This document shows, piece by piece, positions 24,455 through 33,132 of a stretch of 64,000 nucleotides of DNA. The notes beneath the pieces are model-generated. The model did no database searches. It was not told the origin of the DNA and was given only the letters and a program-made list of their open reading frames with translations. The translations under genes were made by a program, and so were the position numbers. The stretch is from positions 434,001 to 498,000 of the forward strand of contig CAZHRK010000001.1 of the NCBI GenBank assembly GCA_964534555.1, in the 5' to 3' direction. The DNA is from CAZHRK01 sp964534555 (GTDB lineage Bacteria > Babelota > Babeliae > Babelales > RVW-14). Position 1 is the first letter of the stretch. Every line of letters begins with the position of its first letter.

Positions 24455-26917
24455 TTAAAATAGGCTGAGCATTTGCGGTGTGGTAGGTTCTTGCTTTGCC
24501 TCAGTGTCAGATTCGGCTGCAGCCATTTCTGGTTTTTCTTTTTTCGTTTTTTTGCTTGCCACTGCAATTTGTTCAGCAGCAGCTGCTTCAGCTTCAGCTT
24601 TTACCTCTTCAAGAGAAAGAGGGCTTAAAAAACTATCAGCAGTTTCTTCAGCAGGCGCAATTGAGGTAGTCTTTTGATTAACCACATGATTTTGCTTTTT
24701 GTGATCATGGAGTTGAAGCCCAAGTTCAACAATTTTATCTACAAAGTCCATTGGTCTAATACCAATTTCTGCAGCCTGATGGAAAATGCAGGTAGCAGGA
24801 GTCATTGCAGGAAGCGTGTTGAATTCAATTAGAACTAAACGATCTTTACCTGTTGGGCTTACTGTTGAGTCTTGGTAGAAGCAGTCAATACGAGAGTATC
24901 CTTTGCAGCCCATAGTAACAAAGGCATTTTTAATTACTCTTCTTACAAAATCAAGAACAGATGAAGGAAGTGGCGCTGGTGTTTGGTTTTCACCTTCTCC
25001 TGGAAGGAATTTTTCTTCAATAGAGAGAATTCCTTTTTTTGCTACAGAAAGGCTAGGTGGGAGCGCGATAGGATTATCATTTCCAAGTACTCCAACGGTG
25101 AGCTCAATTCCTTGAATGAGCTCTTCAATCAAAACACCATTTTTGTCCATGCTAAGAACGTTTTTGATTGACTGGGCAAGCTCTTGTAGTGTTGAGCATT
25201 TTGATACGCCAACACTGCAGCCATCATCATACGGTTTGCAAATTACAGGAAGCTTCAGTCCTTTTTTAGCAAGCTCTTGGCTAAGGAATTCTTCTTTTGC
25301 AGCATCGCTTGGTTGTGAATGCCAACTCGATGCTTCAATAAGGTATGAATTTGGAACATCAAACCCTTGAGAGCGCAGGAAATCATTTGCTCTATATTTG
25401 TCCATGCACATTGAGCTTGCAAGTACGCCTGAACCATTATATGGCAGGTTAAGCATCTCTAGTGCACCTTGCACTGCGCCATTTTCACCCTTGCCACCGT
25501 GCAGTCCAATAAATACAAAGTCTGCAATTTGAGGCAAGTCAGACCATTCGATTTTCATCTCTGCTGTTAAAGCATCATTAATTGCTTTGGTTGTATTTTT
25601 TACCAAAAGCTCCTGTCCAATCTTGAACAGTTCCATCTCATTATTAATAAAGACGGGGATAACTTGATATTTATTCGGTGAGAGCTTGTAGCAGATATTC
25701 TTGCCAGACTCTAATGAGATTTCACGTTCGTTTGAATCTCCAGCCAGTAAAACAGCTACGCGTAGTTTATTTTCTGATGACACGCTTGCCCCTTCAAATG
25801 CAAAGGCTTCATTACCATCAGTTAATCCATACTGTGTAAGCTCGTTGTGGATCAAGAAATTGATCAAATCTGTGTGGCTCATGCCATACTGCGCAGCTTG
25901 GTGAAAAATAAATGCAGATGGCGCCATGCCAGCAAGTGAATTAGGGTCAATAATAACGACTGTTCCGTCTTTGGTATAAAAACCATCAATTCGAGAAACA
26001 GTTGAGAATCCTAGAATTTCGCTTACACGCTTACATGCTTCTTGTATTTTTGTTGTAGCTTCAGCGCTGCAGCGTGCAGGTGTAATCTTTACTGCGCAAC
26101 CAGGCATGTATTTGCCGGCATAATCAAGGTATGCCTTGGTTTGGTCGATTTCAATTTCAGTGATTGGAAGAGATAACCATGTTTTTTCAAGGCCATTTAC
26201 ACCACGCTGGATCCGTTGTAAATGTATAGCTGTAAACTCCATCCCCTCAATTTTTTCTTCAACTAAAACAGACTGAAGCAGGCGATCATCAGTGCGTGCA
26301 GCGATTTTAATAGCGCTTAGTGCCTCACTTAAAGTCTTTGAGATTGAAACACCAAGGCTTGAGCCTTCATGAGCTGGTTTTACAACAACAGGCAGGGTTA
26401 TTTGGGCATCGCGTAATTTTTCACTGAGCTGTTTTTCTGTTAAGATTTCACTCTCAGTGCCTTGCACGACAATCCCATTAGGAACGTTTATCCCATGAGA
26501 TTTTAAAATGCTTTTTTGGATTTCTTTGTTCATACCAAGTGCGCTGGGAAGAATCTTGCTTCCGAGATATGGTATTTTAAGGACTTCAAAAATACCTTGA
26601 ATCGTTCCGTCTTCACCATAGCGACCGTGCATCGCAAGGTACACAAAATCAACATGGCGCTTAAGGCTATCCCAAGATATTTTTTGAGCTTCAGTTTCTA
26701 ATCTACTGTAGAAATCAGCAATTTTCCCACGATGCAAAAAATGTGCAGGAAGAAGATACAATTCCCCTGTTTCAGCTTGGAAAATAGGGGTTACCTCATA
26801 TTTAGTGGTATCAAGATGATCACAAATAGTTCGACCAGATGTGAAAGAGACTTCCCGCTCAATTGAGCGGCCACCCATGAAAACGCCAACGCGAAGTTTA
26901 TGCTGATTTGTTACCAT
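24455..26917 (-). CDS. ddl: Tandem double D-alanine--D-alanine ligase
   Basis: 820 residues in two consecutive Ddl (ATP-grasp) units, about 8-365 and 384-725, plus a charged Ala/Glu/Lys tail. Ddl joins two D-Ala for peptidoglycan. Copy 1: VGVFMGGRSIEREVS, MHGRYGEDGTIQG, VKPAHEGSSLGVS, SRIDGFY and IIDPNSLAGMAPS. Copy 2: VAVLLAGDSNEREIS, LHGGKGENGAVQG, CKPYDDGCSVGVS, SRIDCFY and LIEFNTLPAMTPA. Copy 1 keeps the EGSS loop but has Asp for Glu in the metal-binding ExN. Copy 2 keeps ExN but has DDGCS in the loop. The frame is unbroken. Canonical Ddl is a ~300-350 residue homodimer; here the dimer may be covalent. Last gene of the operon. Confidence 0.93.
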   Translation of the reverse strand: MVTNQHKLRVGVFMGGRSIEREVSFTSGRTICDHLDTTKYEVTPIFQAETGELYLLPAHFLHRGKIADFYSRLETEAQKISWDSLKRHVDFVYLAMHGRYGEDGTIQGIFEVLKIPYLGSKILPSALGMNKEIQKSILKSHGINVPNGIVVQGTESEILTEKQLSEKLRDAQITLPVVVKPAHEGSSLGVSISKTLSEALSAIKIAARTDDRLLQSVLVEEKIEGMEFTAIHLQRIQRGVNGLEKTWLSLPITEIEIDQTKAYLDYAGKYMPGCAVKITPARCSAEATTKIQEACKRVSEILGFSTVSRIDGFYTKDGTVVIIDPNSLAGMAPSAFIFHQAAQYGMSHTDLINFLIHNELTQYGLTDGNEAFAFEGASVSSENKLRVAVLLAGDSNEREISLESGKNICYKLSPNKYQVIPVFINNEMELFKIGQELLVKNTTKAINDALTAEMKIEWSDLPQIADFVFIGLHGGKGENGAVQGALEMLNLPYNGSGVLASSMCMDKYRANDFLRSQGFDVPNSYLIEASSWHSQPSDAAKEEFLSQELAKKGLKLPVICKPYDDGCSVGVSKCSTLQELAQSIKNVLSMDKNGVLIEELIQGIELTVGVLGNDNPIALPPSLSVAKKGILSIEEKFLPGEGENQTPAPLPSSVLDFVRRVIKNAFVTMGCKGYSRIDCFYQDSTVSPTGKDRLVLIEFNTLPAMTPATCIFHQAAEIGIRPMDFVDKIVELGLQLHDHKKQNHVVNQKTTSIAPAEETADSFLSPLSLEEVKAEAEAAAAEQIAVASKKTKKEKPEMAAAESDTEAKQEPTTPQMLSLF

Positions 26918-26932
26918 AATTTTACCATCAAA

Positions 26933-27592
26933 TTATCTGCTGCAGAGCTTATACAAATTTTTCAGTGCTTGAATTGGATCTGGTTTTGAAAATATCCCTG
27001 CAGCTGCTGCAATAGAGTCGATATTTTTTGCTGAAAGCAGTGCAATATTTGTTTCATTGATCCCACCATCAAGTCCAACGTGGAAAGTATGCCCCTGATG
27101 GCGCTTTATTTCAAGCAGAGGATCTATTTTTTGCATAACTTCAGAAATAAAAATTTGCCCTGAGAAGCCAGGATAGACAGACATAATTAAAACTGAATCG
27201 CATACATGAAGGATAGTTTCTATAGCTTCAATCGGTGTATGCGGGTTAATCGCTATTCCAGCTTTATAACCTTTATCATGAATTCGTTGAATTAATTCAA
27301 GCGTACGCTTTGTGTCATCAAAAGCCTCTTGATGGAAAATATACGAATCGTTTTCATCAAGCATCATCGTATCGAGCCATTGTTCTGGATTGCTAACCAT
27401 AAGGTGTATCTGCAGAGGTTTTTTACTTACGGCTTTGATTGCATTAACAAAGGCAGGGCCCCATGTAATATTTGGTACGAAATGACCATCCATAACGTCA
27501 ATATGAAAACCATCACATTCACTGCTTAGGTTTTGTAAGGTTTTTTCAAGATTGAGTAGTGGGGATGATATAAGTGATGGGAATATAAGCAT
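26933..27592 (-). CDS. rpe: Ribulose-phosphate 3-epimerase
   Basis: 219 residues, normal length. It interconverts ribulose-5-P and xylulose-5-P in the pentose phosphate pathway. TIM-barrel signatures: CDGFHIDVMDGHFVPNITWG, IHLMVSNPEQWL, IMSVYPGFSGQIF and HVGLDGGINETN; the two Asp used as acid/base (in HIDVMDG and GLDGG) and the metal-binding His are present. It lies 15 bases before the double ddl and 44 after psd, so it is within the operon although the pathway partners zwf and gnd are at 47-49 kb. Confidence 0.95.
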   Translation of the reverse strand: MLIFPSLISSPLLNLEKTLQNLSSECDGFHIDVMDGHFVPNITWGPAFVNAIKAVSKKPLQIHLMVSNPEQWLDTMMLDENDSYIFHQEAFDDTKRTLELIQRIHDKGYKAGIAINPHTPIEAIETILHVCDSVLIMSVYPGFSGQIFISEVMQKIDPLLEIKRHQGHTFHVGLDGGINETNIALLSAKNIDSIAAAAGIFSKPDPIQALKNLYKLCSR

Positions 27593-27636
27593 GACGGTCT
27601 CCCGTTTATATGTGGTCGTTCAGGATGATTACTAAT

Positions 27637-28512
27637 CTATGAGTCAGACAGACTCTCTCCTATCAAAACGGCCGTTTCAAAATTTTCTTTTGAGTGTGCT
27701 TTGAATTCATCTTTAAATGCAATAGTGCCTGGCGCAGTTATAAGAACAACTGTTGATCCACCAAATTCAAAGAACCCCGCTTCGTCACCCTTTTTATAGG
27801 GTTTGCCAGGTGTATATGTTGTTTTAATACTTCCGACAAACATCGCGCCAACGGCGACTAAATAGCCTATGCCACCAGAGCTATATTCTAAAGGAATTAT
27901 AATGCGTTTATTTTTTGTTAGTGGCATGAGTCCAGATAAAAAACTTACAGGGTTAACCGTCCCAAGCCACCCATTAAGTACAATAGGTTGTTTGGGGATG
28001 CAGTCTACAGGGAAGTGAAAGCGGTGGTAATCGTACGGTGCAAGTCTAAAGATTGCTATATCTGCATTTTGATAAGGCGCGCTAATAGTTGGCCCTAAAA
28101 ATTTTTTTAGTAAAAATGGTGCTGATTTAACAAAAAAACGAGATGCAGGGTTAACATTATGGTGGATATAAATTTTACTATCTGCAGGAGAAATCCAGCT
28201 AGTCTCTGCTAGCGGACGTTTACTTTTTTTGATCTGCCGAATAAAGAAATCATTAAAACTCTTATAGCCGTTTTCAGGTACTATAAAATGTTCAAGATCA
28301 ATTTCATGCTCTTTAATAAAAGCCGGTATAAGCTTTTTTGTGAATGGTGCGCTGTAAAATACCCCCAAAAACTTTGCTGAGTACTTATTTGCTAAAAGTA
28401 CATTTATAACAAATCCAATACGCGATGATGATAAAAAGCGTTGTAGCCACAGCAAACTGTTTTTTTCAGCAATCAGCGTCCCATTTTTATAATAATAAAT
28501 ACTGTTTTTCAA
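27637..28512 (-). CDS. psd: Phosphatidylserine decarboxylase proenzyme
   Basis: 291 residues from TTG 28512, which has AAAGG 7 bases upstream; the ATG at 28563 lies inside the preceding gene and has no binding site. PSD makes phosphatidylethanolamine from phosphatidylserine at the inner membrane. Conserved: SPADSKIYIH (catalytic Asp), APYDYHRFHFPVD (His), and the self-cleavage site FGGSTVVL, where Ser253 would become the pyruvoyl group of the small alpha chain. The layout is like the chlamydial PSD family, which begins with a short IYYYKNG-like strand. The phosphatidylserine synthase gene is not in the window. Confidence 0.92.
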   Translation of the reverse strand: MKNSIYYYKNGTLIAEKNSLLWLQRFLSSSRIGFVINVLLANKYSAKFLGVFYSAPFTKKLIPAFIKEHEIDLEHFIVPENGYKSFNDFFIRQIKKSKRPLAETSWISPADSKIYIHHNVNPASRFFVKSAPFLLKKFLGPTISAPYQNADIAIFRLAPYDYHRFHFPVDCIPKQPIVLNGWLGTVNPVSFLSGLMPLTKNKRIIIPLEYSSGGIGYLVAVGAMFVGSIKTTYTPGKPYKKGDEAGFFEFGGSTVVLITAPGTIAFKDEFKAHSKENFETAVLIGESLSDS

Positions 28513-28534
28513 GCTTGTACCTTTGCACTGATGA

Positions 28535-29329
28535 TTACGCTGTGATTTCTTGAGCAATATCATAAATGATATCTGAAACAGTATTATTTATGATTTCAAC
28601 AGTTATTTTTTCGGTTGCGTCTTCAAGCTCGTCTAGGGTTTTGTACCCGAAAACAACGAAGTTTCCTTCTGGGAGTGTGTTTTCCTCGTTGATATCATTT
28701 AATAAAAGGTTGCTTATAGCTTCTTTTGCTTGGTCTGCGGTTTGGTCTAGGCAGAAGGGTGTTTGGTTTTGTACTACATCCATAACTGCTTGAAGCAACT
28801 CAATAAGTAAATTCTGCGCAGTTGTAACATCTGAGCAAAGTATGGTAACAACAGATTCTTGATCTTCAGCCCTTGAAAGCTGTTTGATCACTTCGAGATT
28901 TTTACCACAAGCAGCACCTGCTTCAATCACTGTTTTTGTTAGCGCGTAGGTTTCTGACTTAAATTTTTTCACAAGTTCAGGTGTTCTCTTTTTTTTATCA
29001 ATTTCAGACTGAAGCATTAAAAGGCCCGCAGTCCCGGTGATTGCTCCAAGAGCGGAAAGAACAGCTTGTTGTTTTTCTTGATCAGTTGTTGCTCCCAGCG
29101 CATTTGCAAATTGTGTTAATGTGTTTGATAAACCTGTTAGTGCAATAGCAGCGCTTACTTTTCCAGAACGAGTTATGCCACTAATACCAAGAGCTTCTTT
29201 GACTGATTCAACAGCTTTTTTCTCTTCAATAAAAGCTAATGAAGCGTGATTTTTTGATTTAAAAGTAACCTTACTGGCTTGTACTGAACTACAAATAAGG
29301 GATAAGAAAAGAGATGCTAACAGGACCAT
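28535..29329 (-). CDS. Secreted helical protein of unknown function
   Basis: 264 residues from ATG 29329, which has AAGGAG 7 bases upstream; it starts one base after the idi stop. MVLLASLFLSLICSSVQA is a signal peptide. The rest is predicted helical and Ala/Leu/Glu-rich, with a Gly/Ala hydrophobic stretch at about 95-115 (LSALGAITGTAGLLML). Three Cys occur later (about 141, 166 and 194). No family recognised. Its position between idi and psd in a tight operon hints at an envelope role but does not show one. Confidence 0.78.
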   Translation of the reverse strand: MVLLASLFLSLICSSVQASKVTFKSKNHASLAFIEEKKAVESVKEALGISGITRSGKVSAAIALTGLSNTLTQFANALGATTDQEKQQAVLSALGAITGTAGLLMLQSEIDKKKRTPELVKKFKSETYALTKTVIEAGAACGKNLEVIKQLSRAEDQESVVTILCSDVTTAQNLLIELLQAVMDVVQNQTPFCLDQTADQAKEAISNLLLNDINEENTLPEGNFVVFGYKTLDELEDATEKITVEIINNTVSDIIYDIAQEITA

Positions 29330-29330
29330 C

Positions 29331-29867
29331 TTAGACTCCTTTATAAAGATATTGCTGTGCGTGTGAAACAACGCGCTCCCAGCACACAGCAAACCAATAC
29401 GTATATTTTTCAGGGTGCTGTTTTATATCTATTGATAGTTCTTCAATATCAACCCATGCAATATCCGCAATCTCATCAGGATTCAGGTTCATTGGCCCTT
29501 CGTATCTGCCAAAAAAAACATGATCAAATTCATGCTCGATAAGGCCATCTTGAACAAGGTCAACTCGATAAATAAAAGAAAACTGCTCTTCAAGATCGCA
29601 ATCAAACCCGAGCTCTTCTTGAAGTCTGCGGTGAGCGGCATCTATTGTTTTTTCATGTGGACGAGGGTGGCTGCAGCATGTGTTTGTCCAAAGCCCTCCA
29701 GAATGGTATTTTGAAAATGCTCGTTGATGTATAAGCATTTTGTCATTTTTATTAAAAATAAAAATCGAGAATGCTCGATGCAAAAGTCCTTTGCGGTGCG
29801 CTTCAATTTTTTCTTCTGTACCTATTTCATTATCATGCTGATCTACGAGGATTACGACCTCTTTCAT
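29331..29867 (-). CDS. idi: Isopentenyl-diphosphate delta-isomerase, type I
   Basis: 178 residues, matching type I (Nudix-fold, metal-dependent) Idi. It interconverts IPP and DMAPP, the precursors of undecaprenyl phosphate and quinones. Active-site features: LWTNTCCSHPRPHE (Cys64/65, His67), the Nudix helix AAHRRLQEELGF, and LIEHEFDHVFFG (Glu111, Glu113), all intact. Tail HPEKYTYWF is typical. It is 3 bases from the GerMN-like gene upstream. A decayed-looking homologue lies at 30841 in the same operon. No other isoprenoid gene is in the window. Confidence 0.95.
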   Translation of the reverse strand: MKEVVILVDQHDNEIGTEEKIEAHRKGLLHRAFSIFIFNKNDKMLIHQRAFSKYHSGGLWTNTCCSHPRPHEKTIDAAHRRLQEELGFDCDLEEQFSFIYRVDLVQDGLIEHEFDHVFFGRYEGPMNLNPDEIADIAWVDIEELSIDIKQHPEKYTYWFAVCWERVVSHAQQYLYKGV

Positions 29868-29870
29868 TAG

Positions 29871-30422
29871 TTAATCTCCTTGAGTTATATCACATGACAC
29901 AGGCTCTGAAAGATCGAGATGAGGATCATCCATCACCCCGCCATTTTTCAGAAATGTGATACTTAAGAGGTTAATTTCAGCGCTTACAAACGTTCTCATA
30001 AGTGCTTGTATCAGCTTCCATTTTTGTTCCGTGCTTATATCAGATTTAAAGAGAGTTGAATTGAATGATAAAAGAGCATGATTTTCTTGTTCATTGAGTG
30101 CTCCATTATCAAGTGTGACAAGCTCTGGAATATTTTTCTCTGCAATATTTTTTATAAGCCATTTTTTCACTACAAGATTTAGAAGCTCTTGGCGATCTTG
30201 TGGCGCACTCGTGATTTCTATCTCTTCAAACAGCGTTGTAGTGCCCTTAGGATAAAAAAGGCAAATCTTTTGTTTTGTATACTGATTTTTTTCAAGAGGA
30301 TTGCTTATTGTTGTGTGCCCCCATGGAAGCTGCAAAACAAGATAGTCTCTCTGAAAGAGAAAGAAAACAAAGCCACTTAGACTTGCTACTAATAAGGTCA
30401 TTACAAGATGTGTTTTTTTCAT
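29871..30422 (-). CDS. Membrane-anchored protein, GerMN-like
   Basis: 183 residues. An N-terminal helix (residues 5-24, LVMTLLVASLSGFVFFLF) anchors it. The body shows the outline of a GerMN domain: ICLFYPKGTTTLFEEIEITS, a helix LLNLVVKKWLIKN, ALLSFNSTLF, KLIQALMRTFVSA, INLLSITFLKNGG, and the end PHLDLSEPV, which is like the h-D-x-S-x-P close of GerMN. GerMN occurs in spore germination and in lipoproteins of other bacteria, with poorly known function. The match is by pattern, so moderate. It is between the cupin (8-base gap) and idi (3-base gap). Confidence 0.6.
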   Translation of the reverse strand: MKKTHLVMTLLVASLSGFVFFLFQRDYLVLQLPWGHTTISNPLEKNQYTKQKICLFYPKGTTTLFEEIEITSAPQDRQELLNLVVKKWLIKNIAEKNIPELVTLDNGALNEQENHALLSFNSTLFKSDISTEQKWKLIQALMRTFVSAEINLLSITFLKNGGVMDDPHLDLSEPVSCDITQGD

Positions 30423-30430
30423 TGCTAACC

Positions 30431-30844
30431 CTAAATAGTTGTAGCGATAGCACCGCTCTCTGTTTTTCTGTATGAGTCTTCTTCCATATGGAATGTAGAA
30501 AATTCGAAAACTTCCGCATCAGTTAAAGCCACGATTCTGTGCCATAATCCTGTTTTAATATGGGCAACATCGCCAGCATGCATGGTGCGTGAGTGAGCAA
30601 CACCATTATCCTCTGTTTCAAGAATTATTGTCCCTGACTGGATATAAAATGTTTCATCTTTTATTTTGTGGTGGTGCATGGAGCACTGATAGCCTGCATT
30701 AAAAACCATTTTTTTACCGCAGTATTCTGGTTTATTTACGATCCATTCCTCATGGCCCCATTTTTTTTGAGCAACATGAACAAGTTGATCTGGCTTAGTC
30801 ACAATTTTATTACTTATTCTTTTATCTAGCTCTGATGTGATCAT
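30431..30844 (-). CDS. Cupin-domain protein, sugar-phosphate isomerase-like
   Basis: 137 residues with a single cupin barrel. Metal ligands are in CSMHHHKIKDETFYIQSG (His, His, Glu) and GLWHRIVAL (fourth His). KKWGHEEWIVNKPEYCGK resembles the entry to the C-terminal domain of mannose-6-phosphate isomerase type II / phosphomannose isomerase-like cupins. The substrate is therefore likely a sugar phosphate or nucleotide sugar, but this is inferred. It overlaps the upstream Nudix-like gene by 4 bases (ATGA), so translation is coupled. Confidence 0.8.
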   Translation of the reverse strand: MITSELDKRISNKIVTKPDQLVHVAQKKWGHEEWIVNKPEYCGKKMVFNAGYQCSMHHHKIKDETFYIQSGTIILETEDNGVAHSRTMHAGDVAHIKTGLWHRIVALTDAEVFEFSTFHMEEDSYRKTESGAIATTI

Positions 30845-31338
30845 TGTGTAGCCTCTGAAAAGACTGTTTTATCTTGAGTTGTTTTATCGATTATGTTTTT
30901 TAAATAAAGGGCGACACCCTCAAGTGTATTGCGAAACCATGGAGTATAACGATTTGGATTTTCGTGGGCATCATTAATAACATGTGCCAGATGCAGACAC
31001 TTAAAGTCTTCTTGTAATGCATAAGGTGCTGTGCTGTTTTGATCAGTGAGGGCAATAAGAACTTTGCCTACAAATTCGTGTTGAGGGTTTTTTTCGTGAG
31101 ACCAGGTCGGTGTAAAAACTTCATGAATTTGGCTTGTGATCCCAAGCCCAGAGAGATAACTTTGTGCAGCTAATTGAGCTTGCGCTCCTTCATCACTGTT
31201 GATGAGATAAGGAGTTTGCCAGACGTAGCTTTTTTGATGATCAGATGAGGCTGTTTTTTTATGAAGCAGCAGTTCACCTTGGTCATTAATAACAAAGAGT
31301 GCAATCACTTTCTGTTGCAATAGGGACTCACCTCTCAT
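30841..31338 (-). CDS. Divergent Idi-like Nudix-fold protein with degraded active site
   Basis: 165 residues. It aligns with the idi product at 29331 along its length: VIALFVINDQGELLLHKKTA with AFSIFIFNKNDKMLIHQRA, YVWQTPYLINSD with GLWTNTCCSHP, AQLAAQSYLSGLGI with DAAHRRLQEELGF, QHEFVGKVLIAL with EHEFDHVFFG, and NPNRYTPWFRNTLEGVALYL with HPEKYTYWFAVCWERV. The catalytic Cys, the metal His, the Nudix RExxEE and one of the two EHE glutamates are gone. It is therefore probably not an active isomerase. It is the first gene of an eight-gene operon, with a near-consensus promoter upstream. Confidence 0.8.
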   Translation of the reverse strand: MRGESLLQQKVIALFVINDQGELLLHKKTASSDHQKSYVWQTPYLINSDEGAQAQLAAQSYLSGLGITSQIHEVFTPTWSHEKNPQHEFVGKVLIALTDQNSTAPYALQEDFKCLHLAHVINDAHENPNRYTPWFRNTLEGVALYLKNIIDKTTQDKTVFSEATQ

Positions 31339-31378
31339 TTTAATACCCTTGAACTAGTGTCTAGTGAGCAAAAACGAC

Positions 31379-31406
31379 ATTATAGTTTTATGTGAAAAGT
31401 GTTCAA
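31379..31406 (-). promoter_or_regulatory. Sigma-70-type promoter of the eight-gene minus-strand operon
   Basis: Minus strand TTGAAC (31401-31406), 16-base spacer, TATAAT (31379-31384, perfect). The first gene starts at 31338, giving a leader of about 34 bases. The genes downstream (31338 to 24455) are spaced by at most 44 bases, with a strong terminator at the end. Confidence 0.72.
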
Positions 31407-31425
31407 AGGTCAAATGAAGAATAAA

Positions 31426-33045
31426 TTAGTGAATCTGTGTCTGTGCAATATGAGCGTGTGCTTGATGCACTGTTTCGAAAACCTGGCCTTTGCTTGCAAG
31501 CAATTTAAAATGCTGAGCATGCATGAAAAAATGTTTTGTCATCATGCTGCAGCCAGTTATATACACATGTTTATTCATGTGCTCTAGCATGCTAATAATA
31601 TCGCAGATGCAATCAACTCCATCAAGATCAACAAGGTGTACATCGTGTAAATCAAGTATGACATGTTGATAATCTTTGCAGGCTGATTCAATACGTGCAA
31701 GGTGAGCTTGAGCATTAATATAAGCGAGTGATCCTTTAATTGTGTATGTAATTACAGACTGCTTCTTTAAGTTTTCCTCGCCATCACTTGTTGTATATGT
31801 TTGTGCTAGATTGTGAAATCCATCTGATAGTCGCTCCATAAAAAGTAGCATAGCAATGACGCACCCCATAAGTATTCCTACTACAGGGTCTTCATAAATT
31901 GTTAAAAAAGCTACAACAAGGGCAAGCGCAAAGCTTTTTTTGTCTGCATGAAAAAGACGTAAAAACTGGTCGGTTTCAAGCATTCTAATTGCGACAAAGA
32001 CAAGAATAGATGCGATAGCAGGCAGCGGCATGTATTTAAAATAATTAATAAATAAAAGCGTGATTGCCCCTACGCAAATACTACTGATGAATGCTGATAT
32101 ACGATGTGTGCATCCGCTCCTAATATTAATAGCAGTGCGCGCGAGTGCTGCTGTGCCAGGAATTCCTCCTGATAGTCCTGCAGCAATATTTCCATATGCA
32201 AGTCCTAAAAGCTCTTTCCCTTTGTGGTGTCGCGTCTTTGTCATGCCGTCAGCTATTCGTGCAGAAATCATTACTTCAAGAATTGAGACAGCTGCTATGC
32301 AAAATGCAGGAATAATATATGAAAATCGAAAAACGAATTCGGGAAGTATGATAAGCGATTGTGGGAGGTCTCCGCATTTTGCTCCTAACGTTTCAATCGT
32401 TAGCGGAAGTTGTCCGATGCTGCATAAGTAGCCGATATATATGCCTATCGGTGCAAAAACAACAGTTCCTGGTATTCGTGATGATAGGCGCGTAAATTTG
32501 CTGTAGATCACCAGCCCAGTAAGGATGCTACTAAAAATAATAAAGGCATCCCATGAACCAGTGTGGATGTTGCAAATGTTTTGCCAGGCGGCAACAAGTG
32601 GGCTTGTGTTTTTTGACACAAGAGCGAGCCCGAAAGCATTTTTAATTTGGCCAAATATTATTATTAGCGCCACCCCTAGAACAAATCCATGGAGCGCGCT
32701 TCCTGGAACAAAAACTAAGTAGCGCTCAACACGAAAGAAATATGCCGCGATACAAAAAAATCCTGATAGGATCGCGATAATCGGTAGGGCTCCAGAGCCG
32801 TAATCATGCGCATATACAATAAGCAGTCCAGCAAGCGTTCCTGTTGGCCCAATTATATTATAGTTGCTTCCACCAAAGAGGCCTCCCATAAGTCCGCACC
32901 AAAAGGCTGTGATGACCCCTGATATTGGGCTACTGCTTGAAGAAAGAGCCAAAGAAACCCCAATTGGCACAGATAGTAAGCCAACAGTTATTCCTGAAAA
33001 GATATTTTCTTGGATAAGTTTCTTTAGTCGAGCTATTGTAACCAT
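31426..33045 (-). CDS. SulP-family anion transporter with STAS domain
   Basis: 539 residues from ATG 33045; GTG starts slightly upstream (33054, 33090) are possible, and GGGGAGG lies 12 bases before the ATG. SulP proteins carry sulfate, bicarbonate or other anions across the inner membrane. The membrane domain (about 10-400) contains GLLSVPIGVSLALSSSSSPI, NIIGPTGTLAGLL and GLAYGNIAAGLSGGIPGTAA, family-typical. The C-terminal STAS domain (about 430-525) includes HVILDLHDVHLVDLDGVDCI. Substrate cannot be decided. The gene follows tRNA-Ser on the same strand and precedes the operon promoter. Confidence 0.92.
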   Translation of the reverse strand: MVTIARLKKLIQENIFSGITVGLLSVPIGVSLALSSSSSPISGVITAFWCGLMGGLFGGSNYNIIGPTGTLAGLLIVYAHDYGSGALPIIAILSGFFCIAAYFFRVERYLVFVPGSALHGFVLGVALIIIFGQIKNAFGLALVSKNTSPLVAAWQNICNIHTGSWDAFIIFSSILTGLVIYSKFTRLSSRIPGTVVFAPIGIYIGYLCSIGQLPLTIETLGAKCGDLPQSLIILPEFVFRFSYIIPAFCIAAVSILEVMISARIADGMTKTRHHKGKELLGLAYGNIAAGLSGGIPGTAALARTAINIRSGCTHRISAFISSICVGAITLLFINYFKYMPLPAIASILVFVAIRMLETDQFLRLFHADKKSFALALVVAFLTIYEDPVVGILMGCVIAMLLFMERLSDGFHNLAQTYTTSDGEENLKKQSVITYTIKGSLAYINAQAHLARIESACKDYQHVILDLHDVHLVDLDGVDCICDIISMLEHMNKHVYITGCSMMTKHFFMHAQHFKLLASKGQVFETVHQAHAHIAQTQIH

Positions 33046-33132
33046 AGTATCCACAAGCCTCCCCAGCACTATTTCGTCTAAATGTACCACTAGCCGGGGG
33101 CTGTTTGGAGATTTTTATCTAATTATGATATT

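Noticed and set aside
31399..31587. Plus-strand Cys-rich ORF antisense to the end of the SulP gene
   Set aside because: It overlaps the STAS domain coding region and lacks a binding site; it also spans the minus-strand operon promoter.
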